A stretch of 23,100 nt of DNA from Acidobacteriota bacterium (GTDB taxonomy: Bacteria > Acidobacteriota > Terriglobia > UBA7540), in contig JAKAWN010000050.1 of NCBI GenBank assembly GCA_021827245.1, positions 1-23,100 on the forward strand, given 5' to 3'. Positions 1-7,335 of the stretch are shown here, piece after piece. The notes under the pieces were generated by a model that saw only the letters and a list, made by a program, of their open reading frames with translations, was not told the DNA's origin and searched no databases. The translations under genes were made by a program, and so were the position numbers. Each line of letters opens with the position of its first letter. Position 1 is the stretch's first letter.

Positions 1-231
1 GTAGAGTGTCTTCCCTTTTGAAACGGTCGTGGCATTGTCCGGCAAGCCCGGCTGTGGGATGGTCCGCGCGGCCCGGGCAATCAACCAATCCCGTATGCTC
101 GTGGCCATGCCAGTTTCGAGAGAGCCGGGTGCTGGAAGTGCGCTGATGCTCGCTTGAGTCAAGCCGTAGGCCAACGCGATGAGAATGAGCATTCCAACGA
201 CGACACCGGCGAATCTGTATTTCTTTTTCAT
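1..231 (-). CDS. N-terminus of a probable exported c-type cytochrome (partial, runs off the window)
   Basis: An open frame starts at the ATG at 231 on the minus strand and is still open at base 1, giving 77 residues without a stop. It begins MKKKYRF, followed by a hydrophobic stretch (about residues 8-27) that looks like an uncleaved signal anchor or signal peptide. The last visible residues are VSKGKTLY. A G-K-x-L-Y step just before the haem-binding C-x-x-C-H is very common in small class I cytochromes c, so a cytochrome c domain is expected to continue outside the window; the CxxCH itself is not visible. The ribosome binding site is weak (AGAAGAAC about 8 bases upstream). The open frame and anchor are seen; the cytochrome identity is inference. 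Confidence 0.5.
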   Translation of the reverse strand, partial: MKKKYRFAGVVVGMLILIALAYGLTQASISALPAPGSLETGMATSIRDWLIARAARTIPQPGLPDNATTVSKGKTLY

Positions 232-361
232 GGCATCGTGTTCTTCTGTGGAGAGCGCCACTTCACAATGGCTGTATGATCACACGGACTCGGTGAGCCG
301 GGCCAACCTTGTTATCTTGCCGCAGGGCGTGGCCCGGCCATCTTGTAAACTCGACTGCGCG

Positions 362-709
362 CTAATGAACAGCCTCGATTTTCACGACATGAATCGTCTT
401 GGTTGACGGATTATAGGTCCCTATGACCTTCACAATTTCGCCGGCGAAAGCTCGGGGTTCAGTTTGGTTGTCCAGCTTGTAGATCGTCTTTGTGTCGGGG
501 TTGTAAAGAACGAACTTGGCCCCGGCCCTTACGCAAGCCAAAGTGCATTCTCGGGGCGTGTCCGTTCCGGTCATCTTGTACCCGGCTGCATGGCTACCAT
601 TCTTGGCACACGGACCGTCCATAATTTCGCCGATAAAAGTCCGACTGGCGGCAAATGACACGGTCGCTCCCAGAAACAGCATGAGTATCACTGAAACCAA
701 CTTTCTCAT
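362..709 (-). CDS. Small exported protein, DUF5818-like
   Basis: A 115-residue protein starting MRKLVSVILMLFLG, with a clear signal peptide ending near VSFAAS, so it is probably exported. The start at 709 is fixed by a strong AAGGAGG seven bases upstream; the frame is open for 11 more codons but those lack a ribosome binding site. The mature part has an opening FIGEIMDGPC segment, a pair of cysteines (CTLAC), and a C-terminal half with repeated beta-strand-like KTIYKLDN and KTIHVVKIE phrases. This resembles the small DUF5818-type exported proteins common in Acidobacteriota, which have no assigned activity. The nearest same-strand neighbours are the cupin gene upstream and the probable cytochrome downstream. 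Family assignment is from memory of the pattern and is moderate. Confidence 0.7.
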   Translation of the reverse strand: MRKLVSVILMLFLGATVSFAASRTFIGEIMDGPCAKNGSHAAGYKMTGTDTPRECTLACVRAGAKFVLYNPDTKTIYKLDNQTEPRAFAGEIVKVIGTYNPSTKTIHVVKIEAVH

Positions 710-812
710 TGACGTCCTCCTTGAGGGATCGTAAGGTCCCAAGCTCTTGTCCTAACCACCGATACTTTCCATTGACCTGAGCTCTTTCCGTTCGTTGTGT
801 AGGCCGCTCCCC

Positions 813-1379
813 TTATGCTGCAGCGTTTCTTGCGCCAGCCAATCCGTCCGGGTGACTCTCGGACGCAGTTTGTGCCGAGGCAGTTTTGATAGTCTCAGCG
901 CTCAGCCGTAGCTGCGGCAATTGCGAGTGTGCCCGGTTCTCTCGAGTCAGGCCTGGTGTCACACGATCTCCCAAGGCCCCATGCCAGGCGATTGTTAAAA
1001 GGTAGGCGCTATCCTTCAGCGCTTCAACATCGTGCGGAACTGCTTCCTCGAGCATGAGCATCCTTCCAGCAGGTAGGTCAAACGTGCGACCTGGAATGTG
1101 CATGCGAATATGACCCTTGAGCGTCTGAACAGAAATGCTTCCCGCCGCGCGATGCTCGTGCAAGTAGGCTCGTGCCTTTACCGCCGTCAGCACAACACGC
1201 AAATCTGGATGCTTAATCAATGTCTTTGAATTTCGCCCGGCTTGCCAACCCGGCCCCTTCCAAATATCCTCGACCTGCTCCGATAACTCCACCTCTCGAA
1301 ACGACCCGTTGATGGGCTCCGGAATAGAGACGGCCCTTCTTCCAGTTGAAACTGCACTCAGGTTCTTTGCTGAAACCAT
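813..1379 (-). CDS. Cupin-domain protein
   Basis: A 188-residue cytosolic protein. The ATG at 1379 is chosen because AAGGAGAG sits about five bases upstream; the upstream extension (to 1442) merely translates that Shine-Dalgarno region as MRKKERK. Residues about 75-145 form one cupin barrel: a strand-rich segment with LHEHRAAG (metal-type histidines), SVQTLKGHIRMHIPG, then FDLPAGRMLMLEEAVPHDVEAL, which matches the second cupin motif with its PHDV. The flanks are low in recognisable motifs. Cupins of this size range from metal-dependent dioxygenases to sugar-binding proteins, so the substrate is unknown. The gene follows the HemW-like gene by about 70 bases on the same strand and may be the last gene of that transcription unit. 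Confidence 0.75.
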   Translation of the reverse strand: MVSAKNLSAVSTGRRAVSIPEPINGSFREVELSEQVEDIWKGPGWQAGRNSKTLIKHPDLRVVLTAVKARAYLHEHRAAGSISVQTLKGHIRMHIPGRTFDLPAGRMLMLEEAVPHDVEALKDSAYLLTIAWHGALGDRVTPGLTRENRAHSQLPQLRLSAETIKTASAQTASESHPDGLAGARNAAA

Positions 1380-1448
1380 CTTTCTCTCCTTTTTTCTCAT
1401 TCGGCTGCCTTGCCGAAAAGACAGCGCGAACGTCGAATGCATATCTGC

Positions 1449-2663
1449 CTATTCAATCAACCGGGCGAAAACCTCATTCGAGACCGCAAGGTGTGCCGGC
1501 GCCAGTCGCAGCCTGCCATCCCTCAGTTCGACCAAGCCTTCCTCGGCGAGAGGTTCGACTCGATGGCAGAGATTTACTTTGTAACGCCGCTCGATTTTAT
1601 GCAGATCGATTCCATCGAGCTGGCGCAAGCCAAGAAACAGTTCCTCGGCAAGCGCCTGTTGTGGCCGAATCAACTCTCGCTGTCGAATAGGGAGTCGGCC
1701 GTCGAGGACTGACGCTACGTAGACGACCGGATCGTCTGACTTGGTCCACCGCTCGGCGCCGTCGAACGAAGACGCTCCAGCGCCGAAGCCTAGGTAAGGT
1801 TCCCGACGCCAGTATTTGACGTTATGACGCGAACGGAAGCCAGGACGTGCCCAATTCGAGATTTCGTAATGTTCGTAAGCCCACCTGGAGAGTTGCGTGC
1901 GAGCGAACTCGTAAAACGATGCAATCGCTTCGTCGCACGGCAAAGCCGCTCTGTCGACACACACCGCGCGCGTGGGTACTGCATCCATAAGAGGATTGGT
2001 CTTGTCGTCGTCAAGCATGTAGATCGAAATGTGCGGTGGTTCCAGGTGCAATGCCTCCGCAAGCGACGCCTGCCATGTTTTTTCTGTTTGATGTGGGAGC
2101 CCCACTACGAGTTCAAGGTTGTAGTTTTTAAAGCCCGCGGCCTGGAGGCAATCCAGGCTTCGGAAAATGTCATCACGACGATAGCTGCGGCCAATGGCTG
2201 TGAGTTCGACGTCCGAGAAAGACTGTACGGCGAGACTGATGCGATTGACACCAAGCCCTCGCCAGGCGCGTGCGTTCTTCTCGGTTGCCGTTTCGGGATC
2301 CGCCTCGAGGCTGATCTCCGAAAGCGGGCCCGGAAAGGTCGCCCGCAGTGCTTCGACCACCCGAGCAAGGTCAGCTGTGCCGAGGAGGCTGGGTATGCCG
2401 CCACCGATGTAGGCCGTTTCAATGGCAAAACCGGGCGGCTCCTTTTGCCACAGGGTGAGGTTGGCTTCACGGTAAAACCGTGCATGGCTGCGAATCTCTT
2501 CGCAGAGTGCATCCACGTATATCTCGTCGATGCCCTCTGGAAACACGCCGGAAGGGGAATCACAATACGTACACTTGGTGTGGGCAAAGGGGACATGGAC
2601 GTAGACACCAAGATCTGTCCGCTTTCGTTGGTCAGTGTGTGCCATAAAGGAACTCTGCCTCAC
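1449..2663 (-). CDS. HemW-like (oxygen-independent coproporphyrinogen oxidase family) protein with altered radical-SAM motif
   Basis: About 404 residues, the usual HemW length, with the family's order of motifs: VHVP at the start of the barrel, a GGG-type SAM-binding loop, ISLEADPE, NRISLAVQSFSD, the VVGLPHQT segment, HISIYMLDDD, SNWARPG and LGFGAGASS. HemW proteins normally bind a 4Fe-4S cluster and SAM and pass haem to client enzymes. Here the expected C-x3-C-x2-C reads PFAHTKCTYC: the first cysteine is Ala27 (codon GCC), leaving only Cys31 and Cys34, and the usual GGGTPS reads GGGIPS (residues 87-92). Canonical cluster binding is therefore doubtful. The frame opens at a GTG at 2663; the ATG at 2645 is an alternative, and neither has a good ribosome binding site. 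It starts within three bases of the hemerythrin stop, which suggests co-translation. Confidence 0.85.
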   Translation of the reverse strand: MRQSSFMAHTDQRKRTDLGVYVHVPFAHTKCTYCDSPSGVFPEGIDEIYVDALCEEIRSHARFYREANLTLWQKEPPGFAIETAYIGGGIPSLLGTADLARVVEALRATFPGPLSEISLEADPETATEKNARAWRGLGVNRISLAVQSFSDVELTAIGRSYRRDDIFRSLDCLQAAGFKNYNLELVVGLPHQTEKTWQASLAEALHLEPPHISIYMLDDDKTNPLMDAVPTRAVCVDRAALPCDEAIASFYEFARTQLSRWAYEHYEISNWARPGFRSRHNVKYWRREPYLGFGAGASSFDGAERWTKSDDPVVYVASVLDGRLPIRQRELIRPQQALAEELFLGLRQLDGIDLHKIERRYKVNLCHRVEPLAEEGLVELRDGRLRLAPAHLAVSNEVFARLIE

Positions 2664-2665
2664 GC

Positions 2666-3226
2666 TCAGGAATTGTGGACCGCTTCTGTCAAATTGTCGG
2701 CGAGCCGCTCGAAGCCATGGTGGATTCCAGGTCCCAACTCGGATTCCACTTGTTCGAACTGTGCAAGTAGCGACTCATGTTCCTCGGGAGTGAGGACTTT
2801 TTCGGCGAGGGGAAAAAGAAGGTAATTTTCCTTCCAGATGTGTCCAGGAAGAAGCTCTAACAGGGAATGAATGGTTGCGATCAGAGAGGCCCGCGCGGCA
2901 CCCTCGGTCGTGATATATACCTCGACCGCATCCGTGTACTGTGATACGAGTGCACGCAGTTTAGCATGTTCGTGATTCAGAACTGCAAGGGGACATCCGC
3001 TTGCGGGTACCCCTTTCTTCTCGAGCATGGAGAATAAATAGGTTTCCTCTTTCCGGTGATGGCACTGCTCGACAAAGACCTCAAGGAATTGACCGAGGAT
3101 GCGCAAAGTTTTATTCGGAACGAATTTTCCTTGTTCGATTTGGTCACCGACAATTGCCAGTGAGGCTGCCATATCCTGAATGACGCGATGCTCCTCCTCC
3201 AACACCTCAGTCGCTTTTCTCGTCAT
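2666..3226 (-). CDS. Hemerythrin HHE-domain protein
   Basis: A 186-residue helical protein with the ligand spacing of a hemerythrin-like diiron four-helix bundle: His13 (EEEH), the CHHRKEE segment (His56/57, Glu60/61), the NHEH pair (His85/87), and H-x3-E at His129/Glu133. Such proteins bind O2, NO or iron, or act in repair of oxidised iron centres. The start at 3226 is supported by GGAGGAG five bases upstream; the 21 codons further upstream have no such site. It lies between the YeaO-type DUF488 gene and the HemW-like gene on the same strand, which is consistent with a nitrosative/oxidative stress unit. The specific ligand is not determined by the sequence. Confidence 0.9.
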   Translation of the reverse strand: MTRKATEVLEEEHRVIQDMAASLAIVGDQIEQGKFVPNKTLRILGQFLEVFVEQCHHRKEETYLFSMLEKKGVPASGCPLAVLNHEHAKLRALVSQYTDAVEVYITTEGAARASLIATIHSLLELLPGHIWKENYLLFPLAEKVLTPEEHESLLAQFEQVESELGPGIHHGFERLADNLTEAVHNS

Positions 3227-3285
3227 AATTACTCCTCCGCCGTGCGTCGGAAGATCCGTGACTTCTCGGCCCTCGCGAGCATGAT

Positions 3286-3672
3286 TCAAGCTGCGTGCAC
3301 CTGAGTCTCTTGACTCTTGTTGCTGCGCAGTTTAGTTGCCAAATATTCTTTCAGCGCCACGGCATTGTTGTGCTCACTGTCGTGGGAGCTGTAAAGCAGG
3401 GTCACATTCCCTTCCAAGGCTGCCCGGACGATGATTTCCCAAATCTGCCGCTTCGAATCTAGTTCCGCGAAATAACGCTGACGGAATTTATCCCATTTTG
3501 CTGGTTCATGGTTGAACCACACACGGAGTTCGCGACTTGGGCCGATATCCCTTATCCAGGCCGTCATTTTCAATGCGCTGCGCTTCACTCCTCGGGGCCA
3601 AAGGCGTTCGACGAGAAACCGACTTCCGTCATTCCTGTTTGGTGGTTTGTAGACTTTCTTGATCCTAATCAT
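3286..3672 (-). CDS. DUF488 (YeaO-type) family protein
   Basis: A 128-residue protein carrying the short DUF488/YeaO signature: IKKVYKPP at the start, RFLVERLWPRG (residues about 18-28), the aromatic-rich LRVWFNHEPAKWDKF block, and the C-terminal LLYSSHDSEHNNA motif. Its start at 3672 is set by GGAGGC about eight bases upstream. The family is widespread and repeatedly found beside stress genes, but its biochemical role is unsettled. It sits 26 bases downstream of the Hsp20-like gene and 59 bases upstream of the hemerythrin gene, so it is very probably co-transcribed with them. A second, unrelated-length DUF488 protein is encoded at 6590-7195. Confidence 0.88.
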   Translation of the reverse strand: MIRIKKVYKPPNRNDGSRFLVERLWPRGVKRSALKMTAWIRDIGPSRELRVWFNHEPAKWDKFRQRYFAELDSKRQIWEIIVRAALEGNVTLLYSSHDSEHNNAVALKEYLATKLRSNKSQETQVHAA

Positions 3673-3698
3673 AATTTCTTGCCTCCGTTTTACCGGCC

Positions 3699-4283
3699 TT
3701 AATCGCGGCACAGCAGCCCGTTTTGGTCTCGGAGTGTGACCGGCGCGGGCGTATCCTGCTTTTCGTCATCGCACCCCTGCGGCGAGGGTGTCATCATGTG
3801 CTTGGGCATTGTGATTTCCAGCGTCTCAAAGCTGAGGGTGGCCTTGGATCGGGAAGGGTCAACTTCGGCCGGCAAATTCTGGATGTGGAAGAGCCGCCGC
3901 ATGCCGAGCTTGCTCACGGTTCCGTTCGTGCCGCTGTACGTGATCTCGATCTCGCGCTGCGCGCAGAAGAGCAGTCGCCGAAGCTCGACGCTTATGCTGA
4001 CTTGGTCGGCTGAGAAAACGCCCGGCAGATCGATCCGGAACGTAACCGACTCGCGGGACTCGACCATGTTGTGCCGGCATGGGCTCACAATTTCCGATTC
4101 CGCCTGAAGCCAATCGGTGATGTCCTGACCGTCTGTTCTGCCGTGTGCTTCGTAGAGTTGATAAGCTCGTTGCGCAATCAGACGGTAGAGACCATGGCCG
4201 CATTCGAGAAGTTCCTCAGGTCGAGCGAAGGGCAAGGACATTATTGACTTGCCTCGAGTTTGTCCAAAAGCCACCGTAGCCAT
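3699..4283 (-). CDS. DUF2934 plus Hsp20/alpha-crystallin two-domain protein
   Basis: A 194-residue protein. Residues about 33-65 (YRLIAQRAYQLYEAHGRTDG then DITDWLQAE) match DUF2934, a short motif seen at the ends of other bacterial proteins. Residues about 75-165 match an alpha-crystallin domain: VTFRIDLPGVFSADQVSISV, then RRLFHIQNLPAEVD and LSFETLEITMPK. The small heat-shock protein role is ATP-independent holding of unfolding proteins. The start at 4283 has AGGGGAGGT seven bases upstream; a GTG at 4292 overlaps that site and is unlikely. The alpha-crystallin domain is somewhat divergent (extra residues such as LLFCAQ in the middle strands), and no clear C-terminal I-x-I/V anchor is visible, so oligomer behaviour may differ from classic Hsp20. 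Confidence 0.82.
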   Translation of the reverse strand: MATVAFGQTRGKSIMSLPFARPEELLECGHGLYRLIAQRAYQLYEAHGRTDGQDITDWLQAESEIVSPCRHNMVESRESVTFRIDLPGVFSADQVSISVELRRLLFCAQREIEITYSGTNGTVSKLGMRRLFHIQNLPAEVDPSRSKATLSFETLEITMPKHMMTPSPQGCDDEKQDTPAPVTLRDQNGLLCRD

Positions 4284-4399
4284 GATGCTCACCTCCCCTT
4301 CCGAGCGACTCGTTTCTGCGTTTTCGCCACTTTGCCCAAAGCTCTGCTTCAGGGATTGCGAAATGATTGCTTCTGTCGACTTGCCTCGTTTCCTCCCCG

Positions 4400-4924
4400 C
4401 TAGCGAATTCCATTGTCGGCACGCGCCTGGAGCGCCGACTCCCGTTCTCGTTCCACTTGCTGGCCGTTCGCTTTCTTTGGCTCGTATGTCCCCGCCAGCA
4501 CGCGGAAACTCACTGCAAGCCGGTTCCAGCCATTGATGGCGATAATGGCCACCGTCAGATCAGACAACTCTTTCTCGCTGAAGTGTTTTCTGCACTCTAG
4601 ATAAACGGTGTCTGGTACGTGCCCCGAACTGACCAGGGTGACTGCCTCAGCCCATGCCAGCGCCGCGCGCTCGCGGTCGCTAAAAAACGGCGCCTCCTGC
4701 CAAACAGCAACGGCGTAGAGCCGCTGCTCAGTTTCGCCGGCCGCCCGAGCATCTTTCGTGTGCATGTCGACGCAATAGGCGCATCCGTTGATTTGCGAGG
4801 AACGCAGCTTCACCAATTCAAGCAAGGATCGCTCCAGACCGCAGCTGCGAACGTAGTCTTCAACATGCCCCATCGCGGCGACAGCTTCAGGAGCGACTGT
4901 GTTGTAGTCAATTCTTGGTTGCAT
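4400..4924 (-). CDS. Carboxymuconolactone decarboxylase / AhpD-like family protein
   Basis: A 174-residue all-helical protein with the AhpD-type redox site CAYC (Cys48, Cys51) followed by H55 in CVDMHTKDA, and the helix LLELVKLRSSQINGC before it. Proteins with this CxxC-x3-H site act as thiol-dependent peroxidase partners or alkylhydroperoxidase-like enzymes. The ATG at 4924 has GAAGGAG about eight bases upstream; the frame opens five codons earlier without a site. The last 20 or so residues after GTYEPKKANG are charged and likely unstructured. It follows the PPOX-family gene by 27 bases. A shorter relative with CPYC is encoded at 15836-16222; the two are paralogous in motif but not close in sequence. 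Confidence 0.88.
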   Translation of the reverse strand: MQPRIDYNTVAPEAVAAMGHVEDYVRSCGLERSLLELVKLRSSQINGCAYCVDMHTKDARAAGETEQRLYAVAVWQEAPFFSDRERAALAWAEAVTLVSSGHVPDTVYLECRKHFSEKELSDLTVAIIAINGWNRLAVSFRVLAGTYEPKKANGQQVERERESALQARADNGIR

Positions 4925-4951
4925 AAGAAGCTCCTTCAATCCCTTTTCCGC

Positions 4952-5545
4952 TTAGTGATACAGCCCCAGGCTGCGTTTACCCGTCACGATCTCAATCTTC
5001 TGCTCGTAGAGAATGATACGGTGCAGTTGCGGATAGCCCGGCTCGAATGTCCAGTCCGGCTCGCCATACTTTTCCAACAGCCGATCGAAGAACCACGCTT
5101 TCATGTCCGTGTTTTCCACGATCCGGGCGCCGCCAAAAACAATGACACTCGAGTAAACGAGCGCGGAATTGCAGGCATAGGGTTTCCCGCGGTGCAGCGG
5201 ACCCATCTCGCTGACCTCAACACAGATCTGCGGATTCCGCTGAACGTTGGTGAGGAAGTGACCTTGGTGATCGCCTGTATGCAAATACAGGATGTCGTTT
5301 CCCTCGTAGATGTAAACTAGCGGCACAACGTAGGGCCAGCCATGGTTGTCGACGGTTCCTACGTGAGCCACTTTGTGCGAACGCAAGAACTCCCGCGCTT
5401 CCTGTTCCGCCATTAGGCGTTTTGATCGGTACATCTGGCCGCGCAAGTCAGTAGCAATTGCGTTCGAAGGAATCGCTGTCTTCGCTTGGTCTTTATCGAG
5501 GTCGGCAAAGCCGTCTTCCGCGCTCTTGTCACTCATCGGACACAT
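4952..5545 (-). CDS. Pyridoxamine 5'-phosphate oxidase-family flavoprotein
   Basis: A 197-residue protein of the FMN-binding split-barrel (PPOX-like) superfamily. The diagnostic core is residues about 52-120: VAHVGTVDNHGWPYVVPLVY, ILYLHTGDHQGHFLTNVQRN, then PQICVEVSEMG, typical of the branch that includes NimA-type nitroreductases and haem/F420-binding relatives. The N-terminal 35 residues are polar and less conserved. The ATG at 5545 has AGGAGG exactly seven bases upstream. The gene overlaps the folE reading frame by 13 bases, so the two are probably translationally coupled. The reaction cannot be assigned; reduction of a small oxidised substrate using FMN is plausible. Confidence 0.85.
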   Translation of the reverse strand: MCPMSDKSAEDGFADLDKDQAKTAIPSNAIATDLRGQMYRSKRLMAEQEAREFLRSHKVAHVGTVDNHGWPYVVPLVYIYEGNDILYLHTGDHQGHFLTNVQRNPQICVEVSEMGPLHRGKPYACNSALVYSSVIVFGGARIVENTDMKAWFFDRLLEKYGEPDWTFEPGYPQLHRIILYEQKIEIVTGKRSLGLYH

Positions 5546-6213
5546 GTCGTGCCCTCCTCAATGGCCTGCTCGAATTCCCGGCACAAAGATTCCTTCTCTT
5601 GGAAGATCCCGCGCAGGGCCACGGCCGTCATCGCGGTGGAGGGACATTTCACGCCACGCGCCGCGACGCAATCGTGTTTTGCTATCGCCTTCACTGCGCA
5701 GCCGAGCGGACGCACCACCGAGATGAAGGCATCGGCAATGTCTGCTACCAGGTCTTCCTGCACGACGGGACGGGCCGCAAGAGCGTGGACCAAACGCGGA
5801 ATCTTTGAGATGCCAACGATTCGCCCGTTGGGCACGTAGGAAAAATGAATTTTGCCTCCATACGGGAGCAAGTGATGCGGGCACAGCGAATAGAAGTCGA
5901 TGGAGGAGACGGTGATCAGAGCAGAGGATTTGGATTGAAAAGTCTTAAGAATGTTGGCCGGCAACACGCGAGTGCCCAAGCTGTACTCCTGGTAAAACTG
6001 GGCGACGCGCCTGGGGGTATCCCGAAAGTGCTGATCATTGACGTCCAGCCCCAACTCTTTAAGGAGCAGCCGAACGATCTTCTCAAGACGTTCTTCCGAA
6101 GGTTTCGAGGGTGCTGAAGAAAGGAGGAGCACGTTGCGTTTCTCTTCCCAGCCAGCCGCGATGAGTTTCATCGCGCCGCCTTTCATTCCATGATTGCCGA
6201 TTCCGTTGTTCAC
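5533..6213 (-). CDS. folE: GTP cyclohydrolase I
   Basis: This enzyme converts GTP to dihydroneopterin triphosphate, the first step of folate and pterin synthesis. The visible motifs are RDTPRRVAQFYQE (residues about 64-76), SLCPHHLLPYGGKI (Cys111, His113/114, zinc and catalytic site), GRIVGISKIPRLV, RPVVQEDL and AKHDCVAARGVKCPS (Cys182, third zinc ligand), all in the order of the FolE family. The length is close to the bacterial norm. The start is uncertain: GTG at 6213 (GAGG six bases upstream), ATG at 6186 or ATG at 6171 are all in frame. It is the first gene of the leftward cluster and overlaps the next gene by 13 bases, so the promoter should lie in 6214-6400. CPHH in place of the common CEHH is an unremarkable variant. 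Confidence 0.93.
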   Translation of the reverse strand: MNNGIGNHGMKGGAMKLIAAGWEEKRNVLLLSSAPSKPSEERLEKIVRLLLKELGLDVNDQHFRDTPRRVAQFYQEYSLGTRVLPANILKTFQSKSSALITVSSIDFYSLCPHHLLPYGGKIHFSYVPNGRIVGISKIPRLVHALAARPVVQEDLVADIADAFISVVRPLGCAVKAIAKHDCVAARGVKCPSTAMTAVALRGIFQEKESLCREFEQAIEEGTTCVR

Positions 6214-6589
6214 GATTGCCTCGTTACTTGATGTCTCACGCTCGAACCAAGCTCATCTTCTGCCGACCCGTCGCATTCGAGCAATGAACTGCACATAACG
6301 GAGACAAGGACAAGCGTAACGGTCGGAGAGGTCTGCCTAACTGCATAAAAACAAACGGGTTTTAAGAACTGAGTCCCGTACGCGAGGGGGAGACACTGGA
6401 TACTGAAGATTTGAATTTCCAGAAAATTAACGTTGCTACGAAGATCGTGCGATCCGGACTTGAAGCGCAGGGGGATTCTGAGTGGGCTGACGAAGGCCCG
6501 AAGTCAGCCCTCTTGTATAGGCGCGGGTTCGCAAAGCGCTCCGACACACTTGCCAGTGGTGGATCTCAGCCAACGCTTGCCGAAAGTCC
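6214..6589. other. Gap of 376 bases without a convincing gene
   Basis: This stretch separates folE from the DUF488 gene at 6590. Two short overlapping frames exist (plus strand 6411-6602, minus strand 6362-6547), but neither has a recognisable motif or a good ribosome binding site. It should hold the promoter for folE and its downstream cluster. The only structure I see is the 8-bp inverted repeat at 6484-6510, listed separately. An A/T-rich patch (cataaaaacaaacgggtttt) near 6344-6363 is the likeliest promoter-like tract. Confidence 0.5.
6484..6510. terminator. Inverted repeat GGGCTGAC / GTCAGCCC, possible terminator
   Basis: A perfect 8-bp stem with an 11-base loop lies about 80 bases beyond the stop codon of the minus-strand DUF488 gene. 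On the plus strand it is followed by TCTTGTAT, a weak T-rich run; on the minus strand no T-tract follows. It could be a terminator or transcript-end stabiliser for the minus-strand gene, or simply a structured site. The stem is seen directly; the function is inferred. Confidence 0.4.
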
Positions 6590-7195
6590 TCAACCGATAT
6601 GATCACGATCCGGTTTGCGCATCATCCCTTTCGAATCCGTGTACGGTGCTGATTGCACGGACGGATAGGTGATTCGAGTGCCTGAAACGCAGATCCAAGG
6701 CGTAAGACGATGCGGTCGCCTCTTCGTCATGCTGGAGATCTCTTCCACTGCGCAGCCACGCGCCAGCAGCGCATCGGCAATCAGAGAGCGATGACAGCGC
6801 CACGGCACCGCCTCAGCGCACATAATCGCGGTTTGTTTGCTTCTGGCCAACTTCATCAGCCTTCGCAAATTGTGAGTGAACTCTCGAGTCTGCATGTAGT
6901 CGGCAAAACCTCGAAAACTGGCGTTGCGCCAAGCCGTGTTGACTGAATCTGAGCGAGGGTGGCGCAGGCCGCCAAGCGCTTTCATGTGGATGTAGCTGAT
7001 CCCCGCTCGCCGAAGCGCAGGGCCGAGTTGGCCGCGGCTGAATTGTGGATTGTGGCGGGATCGCGGAATAGAGCGCACATCAACCAGGCGCTTCACTCCG
7101 TGCGCCTTCAAAAGCGCAACAAAGTCAGGCTGTGATCGCGTCGAATGGCCAACCGTCAGTAGGAGAGGGCGCAGACGCAGTACCGAGTGATGCAT
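6590..7195 (-). CDS. DUF488 domain protein
   Basis: A 201-residue protein with the full-length DUF488 signature: LLTVGHSTRSQPDFVALLK at the start, VDVRSIPRSRHNPQFSR, the GISYIHMKALGGLR segment, and the catalytic-looking MCAEAVPWRCHRSLIADAL (Cys and His block) around residues 124-143. These proteins are widespread, are often linked to DNA or stress loci, and have no agreed function. The ATG at 7195 has AGGG upstream at an acceptable distance. The C-terminal 45 residues after SSMTKRRPHRLTP are less conserved. It is distinct from the shorter YeaO-type DUF488 protein at 3286-3672. Confidence 0.9.
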   Translation of the reverse strand: MHHSVLRLRPLLLTVGHSTRSQPDFVALLKAHGVKRLVDVRSIPRSRHNPQFSRGQLGPALRRAGISYIHMKALGGLRHPRSDSVNTAWRNASFRGFADYMQTREFTHNLRRLMKLARSKQTAIMCAEAVPWRCHRSLIADALLARGCAVEEISSMTKRRPHRLTPWICVSGTRITYPSVQSAPYTDSKGMMRKPDRDHIG

Positions 7196-7335
7196 GGGAT
7201 ATCCCTGTCACTCAAGGTGCGATTTCCAATATTCCATCAGGGGTCTCACTTTTTCCAGAGGCACCTTCACCGGGCCAACACAGGCGACACGCTGAACACC
7301 TGGGGGATTCCGCACATCAGAGGCAGACGGCTCGT

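Noticed and set aside
1824..2825. Plus-strand frame of 333 codons
   Set aside because: It is antisense to the HemW-like and hemerythrin genes, both of which show clear family motifs; no motif is visible in the plus frame.
4619..5320. Plus-strand frame of 233 codons
   Set aside because: It is antisense to the AhpD-like and PPOX-family genes and has no recognisable domain.
6362..6602. Short overlapping frames on both strands in the folE upstream gap
   Set aside because: No ribosome binding site, no motif, and an internal inverted repeat accounts for part of the open reading.
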